Shown here one piece after another: positions 17,534 to 26,415 of a DNA stretch of 54,964 nt (its first letter is position 1; the number at the start of each line of letters is the position of its first letter). Made by a program: the position numbers and the translations under genes. Source of the DNA: Alphaproteobacteria bacterium (GTDB lineage Bacteria; Pseudomonadota; Alphaproteobacteria; Micropepsales; Micropepsaceae). Below the pieces are notes generated by a model. That model worked only from the letters and a program-made list of their open reading frames with translations. It had not been told where the DNA came from and did no database searches. Location: positions 1 to 54,964 of the forward strand of contig JAJPIX010000060.1 of NCBI GenBank assembly GCA_021324545.1, given 5' to 3'.

Positions 17534-18010
17534 ATGAAAACCTACTCGGCCAAGGCGTCCGAGATTGAAAAGAAGTGGGTGCTGATTGATGCCGAGGGGC
17601 TTGTTGTCGGCCGGCTTGCCACGATCGTCGCCACGCGCCTGCGCGGCAAGCACAGCCCGCGCTACACCCCGCATATGGATTGTGGCGACAACGTGATCGT
17701 GATCAACGCGGCCAAAGTTCTGCTGACGGGCAACAAGCTCAAGAACAAAGTGTACAACTGGCACACCGGTTACATCGGCGGCATCAAATATCGCACCGCG
17801 GGCGCCATCATGGCCGGAAAACATCCCGAGCGGGTGGTGGAAAAGGCGGTTGAACGCATGCTTCCGCGGGGGCCTCTTGGCAAGAAACAGCTTTCCAACT
17901 TGCGCGTTTATCCGGGGCCGGAACATCCGCACGAAGCACAGCAACCGGTGAAGCTGGACATCGCGCAACGCAATCCCAAGAACACGAACTTCAAGACGAA
18001 GGCGGCCTGA
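17534..18010 (+). CDS. rplM: 50S ribosomal protein L13
   Basis: 158 residues from ATG 17534 ([20 protein letters not shown]). L13 hallmarks: [47 protein letters not shown]-like [36 protein letters not shown] and the [16 protein letters not shown] ending. It is an early assembly protein of the large subunit. GGAGAG lies 8 nt upstream. The gene is followed after 2 nt by rpsI, the usual L13-S9 operon. Confidence 0.98.
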   Translation: MKTYSAKASEIEKKWVLIDAEGLVVGRLATIVATRLRGKHSPRYTPHMDCGDNVIVINAAKVLLTGNKLKNKVYNWHTGYIGGIKYRTAGAIMAGKHPERVVEKAVERMLPRGPLGKKQLSNLRVYPGPEHPHEAQQPVKLDIAQRNPKNTNFKTKAA

Positions 18011-18012
18011 TC

Positions 18013-18501
18013 ATGGCGGAAGAAGTCAGAACGTTTGGCGAGCTCAAATCCACGCTCATCAAGGCCAAGCCGCAGACGGCCGAGGTCGAACAGGCAAAGC
18101 CGGGGCGCGACAAATTCGGCCGCGCCTATGCCACCGGCAAGCGCAAAAACGCTGTGGCGCGCGTGTGGATCAAGCCGGGCAGGGGCCAGATCCTCGTCAA
18201 CGGGAAGGAAGAAAAGATCTATTTCGCCCGTCCCGTGCTGCGCATGATCCTGCGCCAGCCGCTGATCGCGGCCAATCGCGATGGCCAGTTCGATATCATC
18301 GTCAGCGTGATGGGCGGCGGGCTCTCCGGCCAGGCCGGCGCCGTGCGCCACGGCATTTCCAAGGCGCTGATCGCATACGAACCCGGGCTGCGGCCGGTGT
18401 TGAAGCAGGGCGGTTTCCTGACCCGCGATCCGCGTGTGGTGGAACGCAAGAAGTACGGCCGCCCGAAAGCCCGCCGCAGCTTCCAGTTCAGCAAGCGCTG
18501 A
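18013..18501 (+). CDS. rpsI: 30S ribosomal protein S9
   Basis: 162 residues. The N-terminal ~35 residues are an extension normal for alphaproteobacterial S9. The core begins at [21 protein letters not shown] and holds [33 protein letters not shown] and the C-terminal [16 protein letters not shown], whose last Arg contacts P-site tRNA. It follows rplM by 2 nt and ends at a strong hairpin terminator. Confidence 0.98.
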   Translation: MAEEVRTFGELKSTLIKAKPQTAEVEQAKPGRDKFGRAYATGKRKNAVARVWIKPGRGQILVNGKEEKIYFARPVLRMILRQPLIAANRDGQFDIIVSVMGGGLSGQAGAVRHGISKALIAYEPGLRPVLKQGGFLTRDPRVVERKKYGRPKARRSFQFSKR

Positions 18502-18522
18502 AGAACCGGACAGAAAAAAGGG

Positions 18523-18557
18523 AACGGCCGCGGAGTTGGGCCTCCGCGGCCGTTTTT
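18523..18557. terminator. Bidirectional intrinsic terminator between rpsI and the DUF805 gene
   Basis: A perfect 13-bp stem pairs 18523-18535 (AACGGCCGCGGAG) with 18542-18554, around a 6-base loop, followed by a T run at 18553-18557. On the other side lies a run of six A (18514-18519), which gives a T tract in the minus direction, so it can end both the rplM-rpsI transcript and the convergent DUF805 transcript. Confidence 0.9.
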
Positions 18558-18561
18558 CGTT

Positions 18562-19011
18562 TCAGGCGTGGGCCGCCGCCGCAGCAGCACCGCCGGCCTT
18601 CGGGTCCGGACCATACTGGTTCGGCCCCGCCGTTCCGGCCATCGCGTACCAGACGATCAGCAGGATCGAGCAGGCAAGCGCTGCCAGATAGAAGATCAGG
18701 GAGAGCGCTGGCATCACGAACAGGCAAACACCGCCCAGAATGGCGGGCGCGACCGGAAGAAGTATCCACCAGCCACTTCTGTTTGTATCGTGCAACCGGC
18801 GCACCGCCACGCCGATCGACGGCAAGAGAAGAGCCAGGCCAAACAGACCTGCCAGCAACGGCGTGCCGAGCATGTTGTCGATGATCGTCAGCACAATGTC
18901 GATGATGATATAGACCAGCACGTACCACCAGAACTCCGCGCGGCGCGCACGGCCCTGAAAATCGATATAGTGCTTGGTGACGACGGTCTGGAACCAGTTG
19001 ATGGCTTCCAT
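18562..19011 (-). CDS. DUF805 family membrane protein
   Basis: 149 residues. DUF805 signature features: FQGRARRAEFWWYVLVYIII, then a LLPSIGVAVRRLHDTNRSGW segment, WWILLPVAP, and YGPDPKAG at the end, with about four membrane helices. The C-terminus is Ala-rich (AGGAAAAAAHA). Family members are inner-membrane proteins of unknown role. Single gene, facing the rpsI terminator. The 250 bp between its start and argC hold no further gene that I can support. Confidence 0.9.
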   Translation of the reverse strand: MEAINWFQTVVTKHYIDFQGRARRAEFWWYVLVYIIIDIVLTIIDNMLGTPLLAGLFGLALLLPSIGVAVRRLHDTNRSGWWILLPVAPAILGGVCLFVMPALSLIFYLAALACSILLIVWYAMAGTAGPNQYGPDPKAGGAAAAAAHA

Positions 19012-19261
19012 TTCTCTTTCTCCTTATGGGCTTTTGCACCCGTGCTAACCGAGCGGGAGAAGACAAACCGGCGCCGGCCCGCCCCCGAACGATCGAACAA
19101 TCCCGGAATCGCCAGCATTCAGACAGTCAGGATTACACGAAGTTCAAGTGAAGAAAATGCCGCCGGGTCGGCCATGGCAGGCTTCTGCCCACAGATTTTT
19201 CGTGCCCGCCAACTTGACAGACCATGGTGACGCCCGAAGCACGCCGCGCTACAAGCATCGC

Positions 19262-20212
19262 ATGACGTCAAAAGTCTTTATCGACGGCGGCGCGGGCACG
19301 ACGGGGCTGGAGATTCGCGAACGCCTTTCCGGCCGGGCCGAACTTGCGCTTCTCCGGCTCTCGGATGCCGAGCGCAAGAACGCGCGCGCCCGGCGTGAAG
19401 CGCTGAATGAGGCTGATGTCGTAATACTCTGCCTGCCGGATGATGCCGCGCGCGAGGCGGTGTCGATGATCGAAAACCCGGGCACGCGGGTGATCGATGC
19501 TTCAACCGCCCATCGCGTCGATCCGAACTGGGTTTACGGCTTTCCCGAGCTCGAGCCCGGCCAGCGCGGGCGCATCAAGTCCGCGCGGCACGTCTCCAAT
19601 CCCGGCTGCTACGCGACCGGATTTTTGGCGCTGGTCAGGCCATTGGTTCGCGCCGGGATCCTGCCCCCCGACTTTCCGGTCACCGCAAATGCTGTGTCGG
19701 GATATTCCGGCGGCGGCAAGGCGATGATCGAAGAGTTCGAGGACCGAAATTCGCCGGCTTATGTCGAAACCGTCGTGCGCACCTATGGACTGGCGCTGGC
19801 GCACAAGCATGTGCCGGAGATGCAGATTCACGCGGGCCTGAGCCATCCGCCGCTGTTTGCGCCGAGTGTGGGGCGCTTCTACCGCGGCATGATTGTGGAA
19901 GTGCCGCTGCAATTGTGGTCGCTCCCGGGAAAACCGGCGGTGGCAACGATTCATGCGGCATTGGCCGAAGCTTACGCAAAGGAGAATCTGATCGAGGTCG
20001 AAGACATCAGGCTCGGCGCGATGCAGAAGTCGCTCGATGCGGAGTTGCTGAAGCTGACCAACGGGCTAAAACTGTTCGTATTCGGCAACGACAAGACGCA
20101 ACAGGCCCGCCTTGTGGCCGTGCTGGACAATCTGGGCAAGGGCGCCGGCGGGGCTGCCGTTCAAAACCTCAATCTCATGCTGGGGCTCCCGGAAACCGAG
20201 GGCCTTCTCTGA
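19262..20212 (+). CDS. argC: N-acetyl-gamma-glutamyl-phosphate reductase, short type
   Basis: 316 residues from ATG 19262 (MTSKVFIDGGAGTTGLEIRERL); the longer open frame upstream has no family match. It reduces N-acetylglutamyl phosphate in arginine synthesis. The NADP-binding start GGAGTTGLEI, the catalytic Cys in HVSNPGCYATGF (Cys ~113), and the His-containing KHVPEMQIHAGL region fit type 2 ArgC, about 310 residues, rather than the 350-residue form. Followed 10 nt later by a small gene of unknown function. Confidence 0.92.
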   Translation: MTSKVFIDGGAGTTGLEIRERLSGRAELALLRLSDAERKNARARREALNEADVVILCLPDDAAREAVSMIENPGTRVIDASTAHRVDPNWVYGFPELEPGQRGRIKSARHVSNPGCYATGFLALVRPLVRAGILPPDFPVTANAVSGYSGGGKAMIEEFEDRNSPAYVETVVRTYGLALAHKHVPEMQIHAGLSHPPLFAPSVGRFYRGMIVEVPLQLWSLPGKPAVATIHAALAEAYAKENLIEVEDIRLGAMQKSLDAELLKLTNGLKLFVFGNDKTQQARLVAVLDNLGKGAGGAAVQNLNLMLGLPETEGLL

Positions 20213-20222
20213 CTCAGGCCGC

Positions 20223-20492
20223 ATGAAGAAACAGAAACGGTTTGCGATGCCACTGCAGAAGCTCAAGGTCTATCGCGCCACACGGGGGTTTTACGACACG
20301 ATCGTGGCCGCACCTTCGATGAAGGCGGCGCTGGAAGCCTGGGGCGCCGAACACAATCTTTTCCATCAGGGGGCAGCAAAAGAGATCCACGACCCCGCGC
20401 TTGTGAAACTCGCAACGTCGATGCCGCGCGTGGTATTCCGCAGGCTGGTCGGCTCCAGAGGAAAGTTCGAGCCCGACATCGCAAAGCGCTGA
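20223..20492 (+). CDS. Small basic hypothetical protein
   Basis: 89 residues; start at ATG 20223 (MKKQKRFAMPLQKL) or, as homologues might suggest, at ATG 20247. The core KLKVYRATRGFYDTIVAAPSMKAALEAWG followed by HQGAAKEIHDPALVKLATSMP and LVGSRGKFEP recalls a small conserved alphaproteobacterial family without known function, which I recall only loosely. No signal peptide or membrane segment. It sits 10 nt after argC and 12 nt before the serine hydrolase gene, so all three may be one transcript. Confidence 0.65.
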   Translation: MKKQKRFAMPLQKLKVYRATRGFYDTIVAAPSMKAALEAWGAEHNLFHQGAAKEIHDPALVKLATSMPRVVFRRLVGSRGKFEPDIAKR

Positions 20493-20504
20493 TCGAGGGC
20501 GATC

Positions 20505-21689
20505 ATGAAAGCGAACATGCTGCTGTACGGCCTTGCGGCCTTACTCCTGACAGGGGCGGCGGCGGCCGCTGACTATTTGCCGCCGGCCGGCGGCCAATGG
20601 GAAACACGCACGCCGCAGCAGGAAGGTTTTGACCCCGCAAAGCTGCGGGCCGCCACAGATTTCGCCGTGGCAAACGAGACAGTGCTGTTTCCCGACCTCA
20701 AGGGCGTGATCGACGAGCGCGATCAGCGCATCACCATTCCGCTGCAGTTTGCGCATGAGCCGTTTTCCGACCCCATCGGGCCGCTGACGCCGCATGCGCC
20801 CTCCAACGGTCTCATCATCCACCACGGCTACATCGTGGCGGAGTGGGGCGACACGCAGGCCGTGGACATGACCCATTCCGCGACCAAGACGTTCTTATCG
20901 TCGGTTGCGGGCGTGGCGTTCGACCGCCACATGATCCGCAGCGTGAACGACCGCGTGCTGGACTATGTGGATCCGTCGCCGGATTTCGATCTGCCGCACA
21001 ACCGGCCGATCACCTGGGACGAGATGCTGCGGCAGACGAGCGGCTGGATCGGCACCATGTGGGGCAAGCCCTGGTGGGCAGACCGGCCCGGCAAAAACGC
21101 CTGGGACGAACTGGCCAAGGGTCCGCCGCCGGTCGGCAAGGAATGGAAATATTCCGACGTGCGGGTGAACGCACTGGCGCTCGCGCTGACCTATCTGTGG
21201 AAGCGGCCGCTGCCCGATGTCCTGAAGCAATTTGTAATGGACCCGATCGGTGCGTCGAACACCTGGCATTGGGAGAATTATTACAACGCGTGGGTGACGA
21301 TCGACGGAAAGCGTATGCCGGTGCCGCCGGGCGGCGGACATTGGGGCGGCGGCATGTTCATCAGTGCGCGCGATCTGGCGCGCATGGGATTGCTGGCTCT
21401 CCACAATGGCCGATGGGGCGACAGGCAGGTTCTGTCGGCGCGCTGGGTGAAGATGGCGCGCACGCCCACGCCGCAGGAACCGACCTACGGCTACATGAAC
21501 TGGTTTCTCAATACGGACCACAGGATGTATCCGGCCGCGCGCGAAGATAGCGTCACCTTCCTCGGCAACGGCGACAACATCGTGTTCATAGACTACCAGC
21601 ACGACATGGTGGCCGTCGTGCGCTGGATCGACGACAGGCAGAAAGCAGAGTTCGTGCGCCTGCTGGAAGCAAGCCTCACTGCGCCTTGA
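20505..21689 (+). CDS. Secreted serine hydrolase (class C beta-lactamase family)
   Basis: 394 residues. Signal peptide with cleavage near AAAA-DYLPP (residue ~22). The penicillin-binding fold is shown by the nucleophile motif SATK (residue ~126), a Tyr-Ser-Asp (KYSDVRVN) at the place of the YxN motif, and HWGGGMF near the C-terminal HxG position. LRQTSGWIGTMWG and RDLARMGLLALHNGRWG are typical of esterase/peptidase members. Substrate unknown; a peptide or ester hydrolase in the periplasm is likely. Its 3' end overlaps the convergent phaC gene by 14 bp. Confidence 0.85.
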   Translation: MKANMLLYGLAALLLTGAAAAADYLPPAGGQWETRTPQQEGFDPAKLRAATDFAVANETVLFPDLKGVIDERDQRITIPLQFAHEPFSDPIGPLTPHAPSNGLIIHHGYIVAEWGDTQAVDMTHSATKTFLSSVAGVAFDRHMIRSVNDRVLDYVDPSPDFDLPHNRPITWDEMLRQTSGWIGTMWGKPWWADRPGKNAWDELAKGPPPVGKEWKYSDVRVNALALALTYLWKRPLPDVLKQFVMDPIGASNTWHWENYYNAWVTIDGKRMPVPPGGGHWGGGMFISARDLARMGLLALHNGRWGDRQVLSARWVKMARTPTPQEPTYGYMNWFLNTDHRMYPAAREDSVTFLGNGDNIVFIDYQHDMVAVVRWIDDRQKAEFVRLLEASLTAP

Positions 21690-23538
21690 TCTTCACATAG
21701 GTGCCCGGCGCATCGCCCAGGACTTTGAGTTTGCCGTCGCCGGGTTTGCGCGCAGGGATTTTCGGGCCCGACAGGCGTGAAAGCCATGCGTCCCAGTCCG
21801 GCCACCATGAGCCGGGGTGCTCGGTTGCGCCAGCCTGCCAGTCTTCCACCTTCGCAGGATAAGGCTTGCCGGACTTGCCGTCGGCCTTCATGCCGATCGC
21901 ATCGTTGGTCCAGTACTGATACTTGTTCGCCGCCGGCGGATTGATCACGCCGGCGATGTGCCCTGAGCCCGCGATGATGAAGCGCACCGGCCCGCCGAAC
22001 AGTTGCGTAGATTTGTAAACCGAGCGGTAGGGCGCGATGTGGTCTTCGCGCGCGCTTTGCAGATAGACCGGAATTTTCACGTTCGAGAGCTCAAGCTTCA
22101 CATTGTCGAAGCTCATCTTGCCGCGGGCCAGCGCGTTGTTCTTGTAGAATTGCGTGAGGTAGTAGAGGTGGCAGGCCTCGGGCATGCGCGTGGTGTCGGA
22201 ATTCCAGTAGAGCAGGTCGAACGGGGCGGGCTCCTTGCCGAGCAGATAGTTGCTCACCACGAACGACCAGATCAGGTCGTTGGCGCGCAACATGTTGAAG
22301 GTGGTTGCCATCTTCTTGCCTTCAAGCACGCCGCCTGAAGCGTTCATCTGCTCTTTCAGCGCTTCCAGCTGTTCATCGTCTATGAACACCTGCAAATCCC
22401 CGGCTTCGGAGAAATCGGCCTGGGCCGCGAAGAAGGTGGCCGAGGCAATGCGATCGTCCTTCTTGGCCGCCATGTACGCAAGGGTCGCTGCCAACAAGGT
22501 TCCGCCGATGCAATATCCGATGGCATTGACCTGGCGTTCGCCGGTGGCTTTCTCGACAGCGTCGAGCGCTTCGAAAATGCCTTCGCGCATGTAGTCTTCG
22601 AAGGTTCTCTGCGCGAGCCGCCTGTCCGGATTGACCCAGGAGACGACGAAGACGGTGTAGCCTTGCGCCGATGCCCAGCGGATGAAGGAATTCTCCGGCC
22701 GCAGGTCAAGGATATAGTATTTGTTGATCCAGGGCGGAAAGATCAGGAGCGGCCGCTCATAGACCGATTTCGTCGCCGGATCGAACTGCAGCAGCTCGAT
22801 CAGCTCGTTGCGGAACACCACCTTGCCGGGCGCAGTAGCGATGTTTTCGCCGATCTGGAACGCGTCAGCCGACTGGCGGATGGACAGCTGGCCCTGACCG
22901 CGATCCAGATCTTCGAGCAGATTCTTGAGACCCGTGACCAGATTCTCCCCGTTGCTTTGCAAGGTCGCGCGCAGAACCTCCGGATTGGTGAGCACGAAAT
23001 TGGTGGGCGCAATCGCATCGGCAAACTGTTTCGTATAAAACTGGATGCGCTTTTTGGTCTTTTGGTCCAGCCCGCCATCCACCTTGGCGACCGTGTCCTG
23101 CATCCAGTTTGCGGTAAGCAGATAGCTCTGCTTGATGAAGTCAAAAATCTGGTTTTCCTGCCAGTCCTTGTCCCTGAAGCGCTTGTCGCCCGGCGCCGGT
23201 TCGACCACGGGGTCCACCGGTGCACCCAGCAGACGGCGTGCCGTTCGTTCCCAAAGGCCCATGTAGTCGCGCCACAGCTGGAATTGCGCCTCCAAGACGG
23301 CCATCGGATTGGCGGCCATCGCTTTCAGAAGCTCCATGAACGTGCCGGCAAGGTTGAGCGGATCGGCGGGTTCCGTGCCGAGCTTTCCGGCCTGGCGTTT
23401 CAGGAAATCGCCGAGCAGCCGCTGCGACTGAACGCCCACCTGCACCATATTGCGGGCGAAAGCGGCGGGATCGCCAATTCTGTAGCCGCCATGTTCCACG
23501 TCGGGCTTGGCGCGGGATTGCGCCGCGTGCTTTTGCAT
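21676..23538 (-). CDS. phaC: Poly(3-hydroxyalkanoate) synthase, class I
   Basis: 620 residues from ATG 23538 (MQKHAAQSRAKPDVEHG); the frame is open 900 bp further upstream, but only antisense to the next gene. It polymerises (R)-3-hydroxyacyl-CoA on storage granules. The lipase-like box GYCIGG places the catalytic Cys at 343; the Asp is in REDHIAPYRSVY and the His in GSGHIAGVINPP. N-terminal segment ~1-200 with MELLKAMAANPMAVLEAQF is the class I PhaC N-domain. The 620-residue size excludes the shorter class III/IV enzymes. Divergent from the OmpA-like gene with a 176-bp gap. Confidence 0.95.
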   Translation of the reverse strand: MQKHAAQSRAKPDVEHGGYRIGDPAAFARNMVQVGVQSQRLLGDFLKRQAGKLGTEPADPLNLAGTFMELLKAMAANPMAVLEAQFQLWRDYMGLWERTARRLLGAPVDPVVEPAPGDKRFRDKDWQENQIFDFIKQSYLLTANWMQDTVAKVDGGLDQKTKKRIQFYTKQFADAIAPTNFVLTNPEVLRATLQSNGENLVTGLKNLLEDLDRGQGQLSIRQSADAFQIGENIATAPGKVVFRNELIELLQFDPATKSVYERPLLIFPPWINKYYILDLRPENSFIRWASAQGYTVFVVSWVNPDRRLAQRTFEDYMREGIFEALDAVEKATGERQVNAIGYCIGGTLLAATLAYMAAKKDDRIASATFFAAQADFSEAGDLQVFIDDEQLEALKEQMNASGGVLEGKKMATTFNMLRANDLIWSFVVSNYLLGKEPAPFDLLYWNSDTTRMPEACHLYYLTQFYKNNALARGKMSFDNVKLELSNVKIPVYLQSAREDHIAPYRSVYKSTQLFGGPVRFIIAGSGHIAGVINPPAANKYQYWTNDAIGMKADGKSGKPYPAKVEDWQAGATEHPGSWWPDWDAWLSRLSGPKIPARKPGDGKLKVLGDAPGTYVKIKAQ

Positions 23539-23714
23539 GGCTTCGGTCCGTTTTCGTCCGATGGTTGAGATAGCGGCGATGTTCGTGTCCCGCAAGGCGC
23601 CCGCCCGGCGGGCTCTTGCGCGGCATGCTTGATTTTCTTTGTACTTTTGCTTGGAAGGGACACGTCGGGAGAGTATATGGGTCTGCGTTGGTCGGGTGCG
23701 GAGGCTATCAGCAA

Positions 23715-25109
23715 ATGAACAGGACTGTGTTGCAAGTTGCCGCGCTGTTGCTTGTGGCCCTGGCCGCAAGCGGATGCTCCAGCATTCCCGATTGGGCGGA
23801 CCCCACGACCTGGGTCGGCGACGACACGAGCACGGCCACGGCTGCACCGCCACCCAATGTGTCTTCTGATGAAGGGCAGACCGTTGCGGAGGCTTCCGAC
23901 AATGGCCAATACCCGGATCTTGCCAACGCGCCGCAAAAACCCGCCGCGCCGTCCACTGCGCAGGAACAGGCCCAGACATCCGATCAACTCGCGGCCGACC
24001 GCGCACACGCACAATACAGCGCCGACGCCTTGCGCGGTGGCACCGAAGCCGCGGCGGCGCCTCCGCCGCCTCCGGGAGCCGCGCCGGATGTCCAGATGGC
24101 GGATACCGGCAGCACGAGCGACCAGGGCAGCGCCGATCAGCAATCCGCATCGTCGGGCGATCAGACGAGCGCCCCGGCTGTGGCCGACAATTCCGCAAGT
24201 CCCGATACCGTGAATTCCGCAGCAGTTGCTGCAGGCGATACATCGGCCTCTGCGCCCGCGGCCCAACCGGCCGTGTCGGCTGACAACGGCCAAAGCGGAG
24301 CCGCACCTTCCGGCGCGCCAACAACGCAGGTCGCCAGCACGGAGACGCCGCCGCCCGCCGCCGCCTCTGGCGCGACGCCAGCTGTGCCTGCCGTGCCGCC
24401 CGGAGCAAGCGGAATGCAGCCAATGGTGCTGGCCGACGCACCGCTTGGTTTCAAACCATCGGCGGCGCCGCCACTCAGCCCCGATGTTTCGCAGTTTGTG
24501 CCTGCGCCCGTGGTGGCGCGCTACCAGCAGACCGCTTCGAATGCGGGGATCGCGACGAATACGATCATGCCGGCCAGCTATGGCAGCACGGCTGTCGCGA
24601 TGAACGCACCGCGCGCCGCGCGCCGCGCCCGTTCGCAGTCGGACACGGGCGCCGTCGGCGGACCGGAAGAAATGAGCGGTTCTGTCGTCGCAAGTTTTGA
24701 TGCCTTGAACAATGTGGCAGCGGCGCCGAGCGTATATGCCAACGCCTATGGCGCGCCATCGGCTGTGGTCTACTTCCCCAACGACGTGGCCGCGATCGGC
24801 CCGCAAGGCAAAGCCCAGGTCGAATTGGCCGTGGAAGCCTGGCGGGCGCGGGGCGGCAGCGGCTACATCCGCGTGGTCGGTCATTCATCGAGCCGCACGG
24901 GCAACATGCCGGTTGAAAAGCATCTGGAGCTGATCTTCAGCCGCTCGCAGGCTTACGCGAATGCCGTGGCGCGGGAGCTCATCCATGCCGGCGTTCCCGC
25001 CGACAAGGTGCTGATCGAGGCGGTCGGCGACTCTCAGCCCGTCTATTACGAGAGCATGCCCCAGGGCGAGGCAGGCAACCGCCGCGCCGAAATTTTCATA
25101 CAAGGGTGA
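23715..25109 (+). CDS. OmpA-like lipoprotein with long low-complexity linker
   Basis: 464 residues from ATG 23715. Lipobox ASGC (Cys ~21), so probably an outer-membrane lipoprotein. Residues ~35-260 are a disordered Ala/Pro/Ser/Gln/Asp-rich linker. The C-terminal ~130 residues are an OmpA peptidoglycan-binding domain: VYFPNDVAAIGPQGKAQVEL, VVGHSSSRTGNMPVE, RSQAYANAVARELI, VGDSQPVYYESMPQGEAGNRRAEIFI. The usual NRRVEI arginines are kept. It may tether outer membrane to cell wall. Its stop shares one base with the start of hom. Confidence 0.85.
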   Translation: MNRTVLQVAALLLVALAASGCSSIPDWADPTTWVGDDTSTATAAPPPNVSSDEGQTVAEASDNGQYPDLANAPQKPAAPSTAQEQAQTSDQLAADRAHAQYSADALRGGTEAAAAPPPPPGAAPDVQMADTGSTSDQGSADQQSASSGDQTSAPAVADNSASPDTVNSAAVAAGDTSASAPAAQPAVSADNGQSGAAPSGAPTTQVASTETPPPAAASGATPAVPAVPPGASGMQPMVLADAPLGFKPSAAPPLSPDVSQFVPAPVVARYQQTASNAGIATNTIMPASYGSTAVAMNAPRAARRARSQSDTGAVGGPEEMSGSVVASFDALNNVAAAPSVYANAYGAPSAVVYFPNDVAAIGPQGKAQVELAVEAWRARGGSGYIRVVGHSSSRTGNMPVEKHLELIFSRSQAYANAVARELIHAGVPADKVLIEAVGDSQPVYYESMPQGEAGNRRAEIFIQG

Positions 25110-26398
25110 TGGCAAGGCCGCTGCGGATCGCCGTCGCCGGTCTTGGCACCGTCGGCGGCGGCGTGGCCAAGGCGCTGCGCAGCCGGGAGAGCGAGCTTTT
25201 CGCGCGCGCCGGCCGGCCGCTCGAGATCGCCATGATTGCGGCCCGCGACCGCCGGAAGGACCGGGGCTTTGACCATACAGACCTTCCGTGGGCGGACGAT
25301 CTGGCCGCGCTGGCCACGGGCGACGCTGACGTCGTGGTGGAGCTCATCGGCGGCGAAAGCGGGCCTGCGCTCCGGCTGGTCGAAACGGCGTTGTCCAACC
25401 GCAAGCATGTTGTCACCGCCAACAAGGCGATGCTCGCGCATCATGGCGCGCGCCTTGCCACGCTGGCGGAGAAGAACGGCGTGGCGTTGAAGTTCGAGGC
25501 CGCCGCCGCCGGCGGCATTCCCATCGTCAAGGCTTTGCGCGAGAGCCTCCTCGCGTACGGGATAAACGCGGTTCGGGGAATCCTGAACGGCACCTGCAAC
25601 TATATCCTCACCCGGATGGAGGCGACCGGAGCGGCATTTTCGGATGTTCTCGCCGAGGCGCAAAAGCTCGGCTATGCCGAAGCCGACCCGGCGCTCGACA
25701 TCGGCGGCGGCGATACCGCGCACAAGCTTGCGCTTCTTTCGGCGCTTGCGTTCGGGGTCCAGCCGGATTTCGGCAGCATCACGGTGGAAGGGATCGATAC
25801 GATCACGCCCGAAGACATCGGCTTTGCGAAAGAGTTCGGTTACCGGATCAAGCTGCTCGGCATCGCGCGCGCCACGGCGCAAGGTCTTGACCGCCGCGTC
25901 CAGCCGACGATGGTCAAGCTGGGCACGCCGCTCGCCGATGTCGAAGGCCCGTTCAATGCCGTCGTTGTCCATGCAGGCGAAGCCGGGCCATTCGTGTTCG
26001 AGGGTCGCGGCGCCGGCGAAGCGCCCACAACATCGGCGGTGATCGCAGACATCGTGGATATCGCGCGTGGGTCTAACGGCGCAGTGTTCGGCCGTGCGGC
26101 CAGTGCCCTGTCAAGACCGGTTCCCGCGCCCGTAGATGCGCGCGTTTCGCCGTATTATCTGCGCTTTCATGCCCTCGATCAGCCGGGCGTCCTGTCGGAG
26201 ATTTCCGGCCATCTGGCCAATGCCGGCATTTCGATCGGCAGTATGATCCAGCGTGGCCGTGCGCCGGGTGGCACTGTGGTGATCGTGATGATCACCCACG
26301 AATGCCCCGAGCCGGCGGTGCGTCGCGCCTTGAAGGTGATAGAGGCGTCGGACAAAGTTCGGGGCGCCTCCCGGATGATTCCGATGGAGGCCGTATAA
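25109..26398 (+). CDS. hom: Homoserine dehydrogenase
   Basis: 429 residues from ATG 25109, which overlaps the preceding stop (TGATG). NADP-dependent reduction of aspartate semialdehyde to homoserine, the branch to threonine and methionine. Motifs: RIAVAGLGTVGGGV (dinucleotide fold), VTANKAMLA, GGIPIVKALRE, GILNGTCNYILTRME, EADPALDIGGGDTAHKLALL. An ACT domain ends the protein (DQPGVLSEISGHLANAGIS, from ~350), typical of feedback regulation by threonine. Next gene, glpX, 17 nt away. Confidence 0.97.
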   Translation: MARPLRIAVAGLGTVGGGVAKALRSRESELFARAGRPLEIAMIAARDRRKDRGFDHTDLPWADDLAALATGDADVVVELIGGESGPALRLVETALSNRKHVVTANKAMLAHHGARLATLAEKNGVALKFEAAAAGGIPIVKALRESLLAYGINAVRGILNGTCNYILTRMEATGAAFSDVLAEAQKLGYAEADPALDIGGGDTAHKLALLSALAFGVQPDFGSITVEGIDTITPEDIGFAKEFGYRIKLLGIARATAQGLDRRVQPTMVKLGTPLADVEGPFNAVVVHAGEAGPFVFEGRGAGEAPTTSAVIADIVDIARGSNGAVFGRAASALSRPVPAPVDARVSPYYLRFHALDQPGVLSEISGHLANAGISIGSMIQRGRAPGGTVVIVMITHECPEPAVRRALKVIEASDKVRGASRMIPMEAV

Positions 26399-26415
26399 CA
26401 AGTGGGGAGCGAATA

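Noticed and set aside
23538-24441. 300-codon upstream extension of the phaC frame
   Set aside because: Low-complexity Arg/Gly sequence antisense to the OmpA-like lipoprotein; PhaC homology starts at MQKHAAQ.
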